Source: an uncultured Pseudomonadales bacterium
GTDB taxonomy: Bacteria > Pseudomonadota > Gammaproteobacteria > Pseudomonadales > Azotimanducaceae
Assembly: GCA_905182155.1 (NCBI GenBank)
Contig: CAJJAX010000009.1
Span: forward strand, 1-64,000
DNA: 64,000 nucleotides
Direction of reading: 5' to 3'
Position numbers and translations under genes: made by a program. Below the pieces are notes generated by a model that was not told where the DNA came from, did not search any database, and saw only the letters and a list, made by a program, of their open reading frames with translations. Shown one piece after another: positions 18,655 through 28,659 of the stretch (position 1 is the first letter of the stretch; every line of letters starts with the position of its first letter).

Positions 18655-19479
18655 TCAAGCTCTGAGGTGATAAATAGCGCGCTGCCAGATGCTGGCCAGC
18701 GGCGCTTGGGTGGCCGCATCAAATAAATTGACGCGAACATCCGCAAACTGATGACCTTTCTTTTCAAACAGGTCCTCGACCGACATCTGAACCGCAACCT
18801 CGGTGTCTTCGGCAATGGCTGCAAAATTTTGATGACGGGTCTCAAGATGCACCCAAGGGTTCATGCGTGCATTGGCGGCAAACACCCAATTAGCGCAACT
18901 CAAGACGAACGATGTATTGGCCCATCCGAATGATTCGGCCGCAGCCCCATCAAACCGCAGCAACGCCGGCATAGCGGCCCCATTCGCAAAGTAACGCGCC
19001 ATGGGGTGTTGCCGTGACCAGTGGTAACGGGTTTCAAGGCCGCCCATTTGTTTGATGTGCGCAAAGGTTTCAGGCGTCGCGTTCGGCGGTGAATACCCAT
19101 CTGGCATCAAGACTTGATCCTGCCATTGCGGCCTTAATGTGGCCGCACCCGCATCAAGGCCCACTCGAGCTTTAGCGCAAACCTTGCCCGTGTCATCGAT
19201 CAGCTCTGCTTCAAAATGCCCGTCATCAAGTGATCCAACCACGACATCAAAGGGTGCCGCATGATAAACCGGATGCAGGATTTTGATTTCAGCCCAACCG
19301 CGATCTAAGAAGGCCTGACCCCAATGACTCACCGCAGGTTGCGTCAGATAGGCTGATAGCGTCACCCCGGGGACAAGCCCCCCCTTAAACCCATAGCGCT
19401 TGGCCATCTCATCACTGTGAATCTGATTTTGAGAATCGGGCGCCTGATTAAAAGCCAAGCCACTGAAGTTTAGGGTCAT
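18655..19479 (-). CDS. Hot-dog-fold (MaoC-like) protein
   Basis: This 274-residue protein has the look of a double hot-dog MaoC/thioesterase-related protein. The N-terminal SDEMAKRYGFKGGLVPGVTLSAYL resembles the dehydratase helix and glycine-rich turn, and ILHPVYHAAPFDV follows as strand. The catalytic Asp-His pair of true (R)-hydratases is not clearly conserved. It might hydrate or hydrolyse an acyl-CoA, or act only as a binding protein. It converges with the LLM oxidoreductase 15 bases away and is divergent from the GMC enzyme. Confidence 0.65.
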   Translation of the reverse strand: MTLNFSGLAFNQAPDSQNQIHSDEMAKRYGFKGGLVPGVTLSAYLTQPAVSHWGQAFLDRGWAEIKILHPVYHAAPFDVVVGSLDDGHFEAELIDDTGKVCAKARVGLDAGAATLRPQWQDQVLMPDGYSPPNATPETFAHIKQMGGLETRYHWSRQHPMARYFANGAAMPALLRFDGAAAESFGWANTSFVLSCANWVFAANARMNPWVHLETRHQNFAAIAEDTEVAVQMSVEDLFEKKGHQFADVRVNLFDAATQAPLASIWQRAIYHLRA

Positions 19480-19557
19480 GAGGGCAAACTCTTCTTTTGG
19501 TCCTCCCGCACGCTAATGCAATTCCCAAGGGCTGACAAGGCGTCTATGCTTGCACGC

Positions 19558-21152
19558 ATGGAAAAATTTGATTACGTCATTGTAGGGGCCGGTACCGCCG
19601 GATGTGTACTGGCCAACCGACTCAGCGCCAACCCGGCGCACCGGGTGCTCTTGATTGAGTCTGGCGGTCAGGACGACTATTTCTGGATCGATATCCCGGT
19701 CGGCTACCTCTACACCATCAACAACCCCCGTTGCGATAGTGAAAATTTTGTTTTAACTCACAATCGTCAAATTGGCTATGTGTTCCAAGATTTTGGGCGG
19801 CTCATCCTCAATCAATGCCATGATTTATATGCGCGGGCAGAAGAGCGACTACGACTATTGGCGTGACATGGGCAATTCAGGCTGGGGTTGGGATGATGTG
19901 CTTCCTTATTTCCGCCTCGGAGAACTATCAGCACGGGGCCGATGAATTTCATGGTGATCAGGGTGAACTCAGAGTTGAAGAGCGGCGCGTGAACTGGGAG
20001 ATTTTAGATGCCTGGCAGGAAGCCGCGGCGCAGACCGGCATACCCAAAATCAAAGAATTCAACACAGGCGACAATTTTGGCAACGCCTACTTCCAAATGA
20101 ATCAGCGTAAAGGGGTTCGTTGGAGCGCCAGCAAAGCGTTCCTCAGACCGATCCAACATCGCCCGAATTTGACCGTGATGACCCATACCCATGTTCAAAA
20201 ATTGGCGTTGGAAACCGATGCAAACGGGCCGCGCGCAACGGGGGTTTGGATTACAAAAGGTCGGGACGCACCAAGCCTTGTGACGGCAAGCCGTGAGGTC
20301 ATCCTCGCCGCCGGTGCGGTGGCGTCCCCGCAGATCCTACAATTGTCCGGTATCGGCGACCCGGCGTTGATGCAGCAATTGGGCCGAGACAGCGCGGTTG
20401 ATTTACCCGGCGTTGGGCAAAACCTACAGGACCATTTGCAAATTAGAAGCATTTATAAAGTTTCGAACACCACAACCCTAAACCCTCGAGTGAACTCACT
20501 CGTCGGCAAGGCGCTGATGGGCCTTGAATACCTGTTGTTCAAAACCGGGCCGCTCACCATGCCGCCCTCACAACTGGGTGCGTTTGCGAAAAGCGATGAG
20601 GCGCAGCCAACGCCCAATATGGAGTGGCACGTTCAACCCTTGTCGCTCGATCAATTCGGCTCGCCCCTACATCGTTTTAACGCCATTACGCCCTCGGTCT
20701 GCAACCTTAGGCCCGCCAGTCGCGGGGCCATCACGGCCCAAAGTCTTGATCCGCTTGCCGCGCCCAAAATCAATCTGAACTATTTATCCAACCCGGCCGA
20801 TGAAGCGGTCGCGCTTGCGGGCCTGAGGATGACCCGGCGCATCATGAAGGCCAAGGCGCTGGCTCGGTTTTTACCCGAAGAGTGGAAACCCGGACCCGAG
20901 CGGCAAAGTGATGCCGAACTGCTCGATGCCGCGCGCGATCTTGGCACGACAATTTTTCATCCTGTCGGCACCTGCAAAATGGGCTCGGATTCAGCGGCGG
21001 TGGTCGATGACCGGCTCATGGTTCATGGCTGCAAAGGGCTGCGGGTCATCGATGCCGCCATCATGCCGCTCATTACCTCCGGCAATACCAATGCCCCAAC
21101 AGTGATGATTGCAGAAAAAGGGGCACAATTTATTATTGAGGACGCGGGCTGA
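19558..21152 (+). CDS. GMC family choline-dehydrogenase-like oxidoreductase, frame broken
   Basis: This is an FAD enzyme that oxidises alcohols. The dinucleotide motif [17 protein letters not shown] starts the protein. The C-terminal half has [29 protein letters not shown] with the catalytic His, and [12 protein letters not shown]. The frame is broken between 19740 and 19915: [20 protein letters not shown] and [18 protein letters not shown] are readable in a third frame, and [13 protein letters not shown] resumes in the 19863 frame. At least two indels, and apparently some missing bases near RQIGYV, are needed to restore it. The start at 19558 fits the family; 19546 is an alternative. It is about 530 residues when restored. 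Confidence 0.85.
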
Positions 21153-21816
21153 GGATCGGTTTCGCTCGCTTGGCGACTTCTTTTTCAAATTTCTTCCGAG
21201 TGCGCTGATCAATCGGTAGCGCTAACAGTTTTAGCAGTTGATCTGGCGCCGGTGTTTGGTAGTTCGCTTGATAGACCGACAGCAGGGTATTGGCAGGCCC
21301 TGAATAGGCTTCAAGCCAACCTTCGTCGCCCGCTGCAACACTGCCCGGGCGAATCACCCGACAATAAAATCCGGGTCGTGCGGCTTTTTGAAACGCTTGA
21401 CCAAAACCCTTCTCGGGGATGGCCGCCGCTAAGATCCCACAGGGGATCCTGGGCGCTGAAACTTCTAGCGTTAAATTAGATAAGTGCACGCGGTCACCGA
21501 TGGCGAGTGCCGCCGCATCAAGCCCCCGGACCACCAAATTCTCACCGAACCCGCCCGGCGCAAAGGGTCGTCGATACTGGCGGGCCCAAAAGGCGTAATC
21601 TTCTTCGGTATAAACGTAGACCGCTTGGTCCACGCCACCATGATGACGATGATCGCAAACCGCGTCATGGTCTAATCCCAGATGGGTGACCGTGACGGGA
21701 TCCGCCATCCTTGCTTTAAAGATGCCCGTGGTCACCGACCGTTGCCCAACGGCGATCGTTTGCCGCGCGCCCACATGGACGCTCAAAACCGTAATCAAAG
21801 TTTTCCCCTTACTCAT
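21133..21816 (-). CDS. MOSC domain protein (YiiM-like)
   Basis: This is a 227-residue MOSC-domain protein. PGGFGENLVVRGLD is the family signature and the conserved Cys lies in APRIPCGILA. Proteins of the YiiM type bind molybdenum cofactor and reduce N-hydroxylated compounds or carry sulfur. The C-terminal QLLKLLALPIDQRTRKKFEKE matches the 3-alpha domain found in YiiM. It overlaps the end of the convergent GMC gene by 20 bases. Confidence 0.9.
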   Translation of the reverse strand: MSKGKTLITVLSVHVGARQTIAVGQRSVTTGIFKARMADPVTVTHLGLDHDAVCDHRHHGGVDQAVYVYTEEDYAFWARQYRRPFAPGGFGENLVVRGLDAAALAIGDRVHLSNLTLEVSAPRIPCGILAAAIPEKGFGQAFQKAARPGFYCRVIRPGSVAAGDEGWLEAYSGPANTLLSVYQANYQTPAPDQLLKLLALPIDQRTRKKFEKEVAKRAKPILSPRPQ

Positions 21817-21868
21817 TGCGCAATCAGTTTACTCAAGCCCATGCTGAACCTAAACCCTCGCTGCGAGT

Positions 21869-21937
21869 CTGGAACGGATATGTGGAAGAAATAGAATATA
21901 TTACTGTCCATTAATTCTTTTTAATCCACCGTTCCAG
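21869..21937. promoter_or_regulatory. Widely spaced 9-bp inverted repeat upstream of isocitrate lyase
   Basis: CTGGAACGG (21869-21877) and CCGTTCCAG (21929-21937) are perfect inverted copies whose centres are 60 bp apart, with AT-rich sequence between them. They lie about 95-160 bases before the aceA start. This geometry would suit a looping or cooperatively bound regulator of the glyoxylate shunt. No regulator gene is adjacent. Confidence 0.35.
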
Positions 21938-22030
21938 CTTGCTACATTGCGCTCCCTGAACCACAACCATCTTGCGTTTTGCAGCTTGGTTGACTGATGA
22001 CCCAAACGAAAACCGTTTAAAGGACTTAAT

Positions 22031-23629
22031 ATGTCAGCTTATCTTGACCAAATCACGGTACTTGAAGCACTCAAAGCAAAGAACTCTGATACCTGGAAAG
22101 GCATCAGCGCCGAGTACGCAACCCGGATGCAACTGCAAAACCGATTCAAAACCGGCATTGAGATCGCGCAATATACCGCCGACATCATGCGTCGAGACAT
22201 GGCGGACTATGATGCCGACACGGCTCAATACACCCAATCACTCGGTTGCTGGCATGGCTTCACCGCCCAACAATTGGCCATGTCGGTCAAGAAACATCGC
22301 GGCACCATGGACAAGTCTTATATCTATTTAAGCGGCTGGATGGTTGCCGCATTGCGCTCGAAATTTGGCCCGCTGCCCGACCAAAGCATGCACGAAAAAA
22401 CCAGCGTGCCTGAGTTGGTGCATGAAATTTACACGTTCCTCAAGCAAGCCGACGCCAGAGAACTTCGACACATCTTCATCGAACTCGATGAGGCTCGCGC
22501 TAACGGCGCTGACATCAACGGTATTTTGGATCGTATCGACAATTTTGAAACCCACGTGGTGCCGATCATTGCAGACATTGATGCGGGTTTTGGTAATGCT
22601 GAAGCAACTTACTTGCTCGCCAAACGCATGATTGAGGCGGGAGCTTGTTGTATCCAACTTGAGAATCAAGGAACGTAAAGCGGAACTTCGCTACCCCATA
22701 TCTCATCTACGTGACACATTGCTTCATCACGGATAACTTCTGCCATCCGATATGCCTTTTTAGAACTCGGTATTGATAACGGCATCATCGTTGCGCGCAC
22801 CGACTCTCTGGGCGCCAGTTTGACCCAAAAGATCCCTGTTTCTAAGGAATCTGGCGACTTGGCTAGCCAGTACAATGACTTCCTTGAAACCACGCCCGTG
22901 AGTGATCTCAGCCAGCTCAAGGACAACGACATCGCCATTCACCAAAATGGTAACCTCGTTAAGCCCGTGCGATTGGATAATGGTCTATACGCCTTCCAAG
23001 ATGGCACCGGCTTTGATCGCGTGGTCCTTGATTGTGTCACCTCACTGACCCATGGCGCGGACCTATTGTGGATCGAGACTGAAAAGCCGAACGTCGCTCA
23101 GATCGCCGAAATGGTCAATGAAATCAAGAAACATGTGCCGGATGCCAAACTGGTCTATAACAACTCGCCCAGCTTCAACTGGACGCTTGCATTCCGTGAG
23201 CAAGTTTTTGCTGAGTGGCAGGCAAATGGCCAAGACGTTAGCGCGTACCCAGACCCGACTGAAGTGCCTAAAGGCCTCATGTCTGTTGACTTTGATCAGT
23301 CCGATCTCGCAGTGGAAGCCGATCGCTTAGTCCAGCAGTTCCAAAGAGATTCTTCTCGTGAAGCGGGCATCTTCCATCACCTGATCACCTTGCCAACCTA
23401 TCATGAGACGGCGCTCGGCACCGATATCTTGTCTGAAGGTTACTTCGGTGATCTTGGCATGTTGGCCTATGTCCGGGACGTTCAGCGTCAGGAAATTCGA
23501 CGTGACATGGCTTCCGTCAAGCACCAAGATCTAGCAGGGTCAAACATCGGAGACGACCACAAAGAGTACTTCTCCGGTGATAATGCTCTGTTAGCCGGCG
23601 GTAAAGACAACACCATGAACCAGTTCTGA
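22031..23629 (+). CDS. aceA: Isocitrate lyase (long Pseudomonas-type), catalytic segment scrambled
   Basis: The product splits isocitrate into succinate and glyoxylate, allowing growth on acetyl-CoA. It matches the roughly 530-residue Pseudomonas form: RFKTG, YTQSLGCWHGF, YLSGWMVAALRS, PLPDQSMHEKT, ADIDAGFGNAEATYLLAK, then from 22742 AIRYAFLELGIDNGIIVARTD, VYNNSPSFNW and a C-terminus KDNTMNQF. Both halves are in the same frame, but bases 22670-22741 encode stops instead of the expected catalytic loop (DEKQCGH). The opposite strand of this patch resembles the missing loop (see findings). AAAGGA lies 8 bases before the ATG. A strong terminator follows. The gene is probably intact in the cell. 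Confidence 0.93.
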
Positions 23630-23681
23630 AGATCTAACAGCGAGCATTGGCGCCAACACCCTGGCGCCGAACCTTATTTTT

Positions 23682-23707
23682 AACGCCCCAGATGGGGCGT
23701 TTTTTTT
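23682..23707 (+). terminator. Rho-independent terminator of aceA
   Basis: AACGCCCC and GGGGCGTT form an 8-bp GC-rich stem with loop AGAT, followed by an uninterrupted T run to 23707. It lies 53 bases after the aceA stop. Confidence 0.92.
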
Positions 23708-23773
23708 GCGCTTTAAAAGGCCAGTGCTTTCGCAAAGCAACCCCCTAGGGCACAATGCAGACAGAGGCTTACT

Positions 23774-25303
23774 ATGCATGACGTGATTATTATCGGCGCG
23801 GGCAGCGCGGGCAGCGTGCTGGCCAATCGACTCAGCGAGGATCCGAACCGTTCGGTTTTGCTGATTGAAGCTGGACCGGATTACGCCCTGGCCGGCGACT
23901 TGCCCTTTGAATTGGTCAACAGCCATAGAAATGCCCTGGCGGATCACGATTGGGGACTGAACTACCAACCGACTGCATCTCAGACCACTCGATTGCCGCG
24001 CGGGCGTGTCACCGGCGGCTCCAGCGCCGTCAATACCACCATCGCGCTGCGGGGTTTACCCGAAGATTATGATGCCTGGCACGACGCGGGCAATCCCGGT
24101 TGGGATTGGGCCTCGGTCTTGCCCTTGTTCAACCGACTGGAGCGTGACCTCGACTATGGCGATGATTCCTACCATGGCGATGCCGGGCCGATCACCATTC
24201 GGCGCTATCCCAAGGGTGAGCTGTTACCCCAACACCAGGCCTTTTTAGATGACGCGGATCGGCTCGGCTACCCCTATTGCGAGGATGCCAATGATCCAGA
24301 ATCGGTTGGCGCCGGACCACAACCGATGAACAAACTGGGGCGCCTGCGAATCAGTTGCGCCATCGGCTACCTTGCCCCTGCTCGATTCAGACCCAATCTA
24401 ACCATCTTAGCCAATACCCAAGTCCAGCGACTGCTGATTAACGGGCATCGATGCACGGGCGCCGAAATCGAAACGCCCACGGGCGAACGCCAGACCGTTC
24501 ACAGCACCCTCACGATTGTTGCCGCGGGCGCACTGTTATCCCCCACGCTTTTAATGCGTTCAGGACTGGGACCCGCACCAATGCTGTCGCAATTCGGTAT
24601 CGAGGTGGTCGAGGATGAACCGGCCATCGGTCAAAACCTTTGCGATCATCCTGCTCTGGCAGTGGTCTGCCAGGTCAAGCCGGGCGTTATCATCGACCAT
24701 GACGCGCCGATCATTCAAACCATCCTGCGCTATACAACGGACGGCGCCGCCGACCGCAACAATATGCAACTCGAACAATTGAGTTACGCTGGAAAACCCA
24801 ACGGACCCCCGATGTTCGCAATCGCTGCGTGTCTTGAATACCAATATGGCCGAGGTCACCTCGCTTTGACTGGGCCCAAAGCACAAGACCGACCCAGTAT
24901 CCATAACCAGTTTTGTGAGGACGATCGAGATTTGTTGCCGCTGCTGGCAGGACTAAAAGATGCCCTGCGATTGACTGAGCAACCTGCGCTACGGGCAATG
25001 ATTGACGGCATTGCCTTTCCAGACCCAAAGCGTGGCGCAAGCGATGAGGATTTAAAGGGTTTGATCCGCCGGTTTGCCGGTAGCGGTTATCATCCTTGCG
25101 GCACGATCAAGATGGGCCCGCGGGAGGACGCTGGAAGTGTTGTAAACGCGTCGGGTCAGATGCATCGCTGCGAGGGATTGGTTGTAGCTGACGCCTCGAT
25201 CATGCCGCATGTCCCCCGCGCGAACACCAATTTATCCACCATTATGATTGGTGAAAAAATCAGCCAGGATATTCAAAGGCACCCCGCCTACTTTGGGTTG
25301 TAA
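23774..25303 (+). CDS. GMC family FAD-dependent oxidoreductase, intact
   Basis: This 509-residue flavoenzyme has VIIIGAGSAGSVLANRLSED at the N-terminus, the GGSSAVNT FAD-contact motif, AAGALLSPTLLMRSGLG, GSGYHPCGTIKMG with the catalytic His, and NTNLSTIMIGEK at the end. It should oxidise an alcohol, passing electrons to a carrier. Its short form and details such as TIALRGLPEDYD differ from the choline-dehydrogenase-like paralogue at 19558; MftG-like GMC enzymes are an alternative family. It is followed after 15 bases by the DUF3147 gene, likely in one operon. Confidence 0.92.
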   Translation: MHDVIIIGAGSAGSVLANRLSEDPNRSVLLIEAGPDYALAGDLPFELVNSHRNALADHDWGLNYQPTASQTTRLPRGRVTGGSSAVNTTIALRGLPEDYDAWHDAGNPGWDWASVLPLFNRLERDLDYGDDSYHGDAGPITIRRYPKGELLPQHQAFLDDADRLGYPYCEDANDPESVGAGPQPMNKLGRLRISCAIGYLAPARFRPNLTILANTQVQRLLINGHRCTGAEIETPTGERQTVHSTLTIVAAGALLSPTLLMRSGLGPAPMLSQFGIEVVEDEPAIGQNLCDHPALAVVCQVKPGVIIDHDAPIIQTILRYTTDGAADRNNMQLEQLSYAGKPNGPPMFAIAACLEYQYGRGHLALTGPKAQDRPSIHNQFCEDDRDLLPLLAGLKDALRLTEQPALRAMIDGIAFPDPKRGASDEDLKGLIRRFAGSGYHPCGTIKMGPREDAGSVVNASGQMHRCEGLVVADASIMPHVPRANTNLSTIMIGEKISQDIQRHPAYFGL

Positions 25304-25318
25304 GTTAAGGAGCGCGTC

Positions 25319-25669
25319 TTGCTGTACCTCGTTGCGAAAGTATTTTTTACCGCGATCATTATTGTTGTTGTCAGCGAAGTCGCCAAAAAAAGCGATCAGT
25401 ACGGCGGCCTGCTGGCCGCACTGCCCTTGACCACATTTCTCATTATTTTTTGGATGTACTTTGAGGGCGCAACGGACACCAAAATTAGCAATCATCTACA
25501 ACTAACCCTGTACTTCGTCTTGCCAACCTTGCCGATGTTTCTCTTCTTCCCTTATCTCATTCATAAATTTGGCTTTCCGCTTGCAACCTTGGCCTCGATT
25601 ATTCTGACATCGGTACTGATCTACGGCTTCAAACTGTTGTATGAACATTTTGGTTTCAAGGTCTTTTAA
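25319..25669 (+). CDS. DUF3147 family inner-membrane protein
   Basis: This 116-residue protein has three to four hydrophobic helices and the family pattern VVVSEVAKKSDQYGGLLAALPL. It is an inner-membrane protein of unknown function, possibly a small transporter. The start is a TTG at 25319, decided by AAGGAG 6 bases upstream, just after the GMC stop. Its stop overlaps the next gene's start (TAATG). Confidence 0.85.
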   Translation: MLYLVAKVFFTAIIIVVVSEVAKKSDQYGGLLAALPLTTFLIIFWMYFEGATDTKISNHLQLTLYFVLPTLPMFLFFPYLIHKFGFPLATLASIILTSVLIYGFKLLYEHFGFKVF

Positions 25670-27492
25670 TGACGCCTCAAGAATCCGGTCGCCGCGGACA
25701 GAAACCGCAACGCCTCGATCAACTTGCGCCATGGCCGTGGCGTTTTACCGCCCGGCGCGTCTGCGAAAGACGGCTGGCAACGACTGCCGACCCAACGAGG
25801 CCACCCACCCAGTGGCTCGGGGTCATCGAGCCGATCCGACCGACCTTACAGCCGTTGATCTCACCCCCACTGGGTTTCAAAACGACGTCTTTTTTGACCC
25901 TTCTGAGCCTACTAGTATTGTTACCTGCACAAGGCGTTGCTAACCCAGTCATTGACGTTGGCGCCAAAGCCATTGTCGCGAGCCTTCCTCAGGAGCCGCG
26001 AACGCTGAATACCCTGACGGCAGAAAGCGTGAGTTATACCGCCCAAGTTTTAGCCCATACCAACGAAGGACTCCTGCGTTACGACGGTAAACGACGGCTC
26101 ACAGGCGGCGTTGCGCAGCGCTGGGAAGTTACCGAAGATCACCTGACATTCTGGCTCCGAGAAGACGCAGCTTGGGAAGACGGTACGCCCGTGACCGCCC
26201 ATGATTTTGTATTTTCCTGGCAAAAACTGGTTGACCCCAGTACCGCCGCACCCTCGGCGAACCTCGCCGCACCGATTAAGCTGGCCTCAGCGATCCTCGC
26301 CGGCAAAGCATCCCCCAAAGATCTGGGCGTTAGCGCGCTGAGCCCCACCGTGCTGCGGGTCGAGCTGGCACACCCCTGCGCTTGGTGCTTGAAGCTCATG
26401 ACCAATTCAATCTTTTATCCGATTAACCAAGCCTTTTTTGACGCCGCTGGCGACAATTTTGGTACCCGGCCCGAGACGCATCTCGCCAATGGCGCTTTTA
26501 AAATTGCAGACTGGCAACGGGGCAAGCGCCTTGAACTGATCCGAAACACCCATTACTGGCGGCAAAGTGAGGTCGAACTCACCGGCATCACCTTTGATCA
26601 TATCGGCGCGGACCCCAGGACGCAGCTCAATCTATTCCGCGCAGGTGAGCTGGCCGTTGCGAGCCTCGATCGCGACACCATGAAGGCCGCCATGGATGAC
26701 CGGCAACGCTTGAAGACCTTTCCGACCGGGCACCTGTTTCATATTCAATTCAGTCACCTAGCCGGCATGCACAGCGCCAATCAATCGCTTCGCTTGGCCA
26801 TTAGCTTGGTCATCGACAAGGATGAACTGGTGAATAAAGTGGTCGCAAGTCCCGGTACCCGAGTGGCCAACTCGATGTTCCACGACTGGTTGACCATCGG
26901 TGACACCCCCTACCTAACCGCACGGCCGCCGAGCCGGCATCGACCGGATGTCAACGCCGCCAAAGTGCATCTCGCACGGGCGCGGGCCGAGCTGAACTTA
27001 CCCGCTAGACCACGCTTGACCCTGACCATTAACGACAGCACGCTCTATCGCCGGGTCGCCGAATATCTTCAGGCCCGCCTCGATACCCATCTGAACATCG
27101 AGCTTTTGATCGACCCGCAAACCACGCAACGGATGGTTGAAAAGTGGCGCGCAGGAACCTCGGACATGGCCCTCATCACTTGGCCAGTGGATGTTGATGA
27201 CCCCATGGATCAAATCTCTTTCATGGGCGATCCTGATTTCCGGCGAGTCTTCAAAGGCCTTTATGCTGGAGACGATATGGCCGCGCTTTACTACCAGGCC
27301 CGTTCTGCCATCCATCAAGAAGACCGAATCGAGCAGGTTCACAAGGTGCATCAATTCTTTACTGAGCACGTCACGGTTTTACCCCTGTTCGAGCCTTATG
27401 GGGCAGCGGTCATCAAGCCGAACCTAAAAGGCTTCGTCTGGCAGCCCGTTCGCGGCTATGCCGACTTTCGCGCGATTCGAATGACCCCCTAG
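25669..27492 (+). CDS. Peptide/oligopeptide ABC transporter substrate-binding protein (OppA-like)
   Basis: This is an extracytoplasmic solute-binding family 5 protein. After a signal sequence (FLTLLSLLVLLPAQGVA, residues about 75-91 of the track ORF) come the family features EPRTLNTLTAESVSYTAQ, NEGLLRYDG, AWEDGTPVTAHDFVFSWQKLVDP, LANGAFKIADWQRG and the C-terminal EPYGAAVIKPNLKGF. The roughly 70 residues before the signal look unlike a protein, so the true start may be internal or a frameshift may lie upstream. No permease or ATPase gene is nearby, so it is an orphan binding protein. Its start overlaps the DUF3147 stop. Confidence 0.87.
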   Translation: MTPQESGRRGQKPQRLDQLAPWPWRFTARRVCERRLATTADPTRPPTQWLGVIEPIRPTLQPLISPPLGFKTTSFLTLLSLLVLLPAQGVANPVIDVGAKAIVASLPQEPRTLNTLTAESVSYTAQVLAHTNEGLLRYDGKRRLTGGVAQRWEVTEDHLTFWLREDAAWEDGTPVTAHDFVFSWQKLVDPSTAAPSANLAAPIKLASAILAGKASPKDLGVSALSPTVLRVELAHPCAWCLKLMTNSIFYPINQAFFDAAGDNFGTRPETHLANGAFKIADWQRGKRLELIRNTHYWRQSEVELTGITFDHIGADPRTQLNLFRAGELAVASLDRDTMKAAMDDRQRLKTFPTGHLFHIQFSHLAGMHSANQSLRLAISLVIDKDELVNKVVASPGTRVANSMFHDWLTIGDTPYLTARPPSRHRPDVNAAKVHLARARAELNLPARPRLTLTINDSTLYRRVAEYLQARLDTHLNIELLIDPQTTQRMVEKWRAGTSDMALITWPVDVDDPMDQISFMGDPDFRRVFKGLYAGDDMAALYYQARSAIHQEDRIEQVHKVHQFFTEHVTVLPLFEPYGAAVIKPNLKGFVWQPVRGYADFRAIRMTP

Positions 27493-27750
27493 GCGTTGTC
27501 TGGGAACCGCCTTAACCCATCACCTCATCGCTAACTGATCTGACTCAGCCGCGGCGGTGGCAATCGTTGGACTACCGTATTTGGAGAGTAGTACCTTCAG
27601 CATCATGCCGCTGATCGCGCATGCCGATCGACTCGCGCCGCACGTTTAAACTGCCGAAAGGCTGTGCTGATAGACCAGCCAGCAAGGACCGAGTTAACGG
27701 CCCAGCCCGTGTAAGGCTCGATCTCGTTTCGGCAAAGGTTCTCGTAGGGC

Positions 27751-28185
27751 TCAGCGAGCACCCTTTGCGGCGGCCTGCATACGCGCCATCTCTTCCCAAC
27801 TGAGGTAGCTGGTTAACCCTTCCTCATCAAAGAAAACCACTGGGCCGTCGCAAATGAACAGGTACTCTGTGTCTTCTAAGGCAAGGGTCTCGTCGTGCAG
27901 CACGCCATTGGGCTCGTAATCATAGTCTCCCGCATTGAGAATGCCATCGCGCACTTGTAGCTTGCCTTTTAGCACGTAGGTGTGGGCGTCCGATAAATGT
28001 TTGTGGGGCGCCGCAACATAGCCTTTGTTCCATCGAAACAGCGCCGCCCAACGACCCGTTTCGGGACCGGTCCAGAGCACCTTAATCCACGCCATCCCAG
28101 GCTGGGTTTCGATCCAGGGCTCGTCTGACCGCACAATAATATCGGCAAGTTGGTCATTGATCGGGGTGATGTCTTGTCGTGGCAT
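27751..28185 (-). CDS. Cupin domain protein (ChrR/DAD-like)
   Basis: This is a 144-residue single cupin. The first motif, GYVAAPHKHLSDAHTYVLKG, carries two histidines spaced as metal ligands; the second, GDYDYEPNGVLHDE, carries the third. Related small cupins are dioxygenases (2,4'-dihydroxyacetophenone or acetylacetone type) or anti-sigma-like sensors. PGMAWIKVLWTGPETG matches the dioxygenase-like group better. It is cytoplasmic, with substrate unknown. Confidence 0.82.
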   Translation of the reverse strand: MPRQDITPINDQLADIIVRSDEPWIETQPGMAWIKVLWTGPETGRWAALFRWNKGYVAAPHKHLSDAHTYVLKGKLQVRDGILNAGDYDYEPNGVLHDETLALEDTEYLFICDGPVVFFDEEGLTSYLSWEEMARMQAAAKGAR

Positions 28186-28659
28186 GATCTGTATCCTCAG
28201 TCATAGGCGAAGTCTTCACGGTAACCCGTTTCGAGGCGGCAAGAAAGCCATCCAAAGATTACGGTTCAGCAGGTCCTGGCGCATCGATTGGCCGGGTCGC
28301 AAGGTTGCCCAAAGGTCGCGGCCTTCGAGGTGTACCCGAGCACGAGCGAGTCCGATCGCGAAGCCTTGCAAAGACGCGGACTGGCATGACTTTAGGCGCC
28401 TCATGCAGTCAGCGCCAACCTGCGGAGATTAGCGCAACGTTAATCTGGGGTGGACCGCTGACGCGCTCATCTGCAGCCGTTGAGCTCAAGTGCTGGTACA
28501 GGATCGCGGAGAACACCAAAGACCACCGCCGACTTACAGAATACGACACGATGCATCCCGGATTGCGTCAAACTTTTTTAAGCCGCAGGGATCTTATTCA
28601 TGACGATTTGAAATAGACTGAAAACTCGGCGCAACCCGACAAACGATAAGGAGACCCCT
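28186..28659. other. Gap with a possible broken minus-strand coding remnant
   Basis: The minus strand reads RQDLLNRNLWMAFL and, one base out of frame, RLETGYREDFAYD before a stop at 28197-28199. The two join into a plausible protein C-terminus. I could not follow it further upstream or name a family, so it is not called as a gene. The last 60 bases hold the AAGGAG site of the gene at 28660. Confidence 0.25.
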
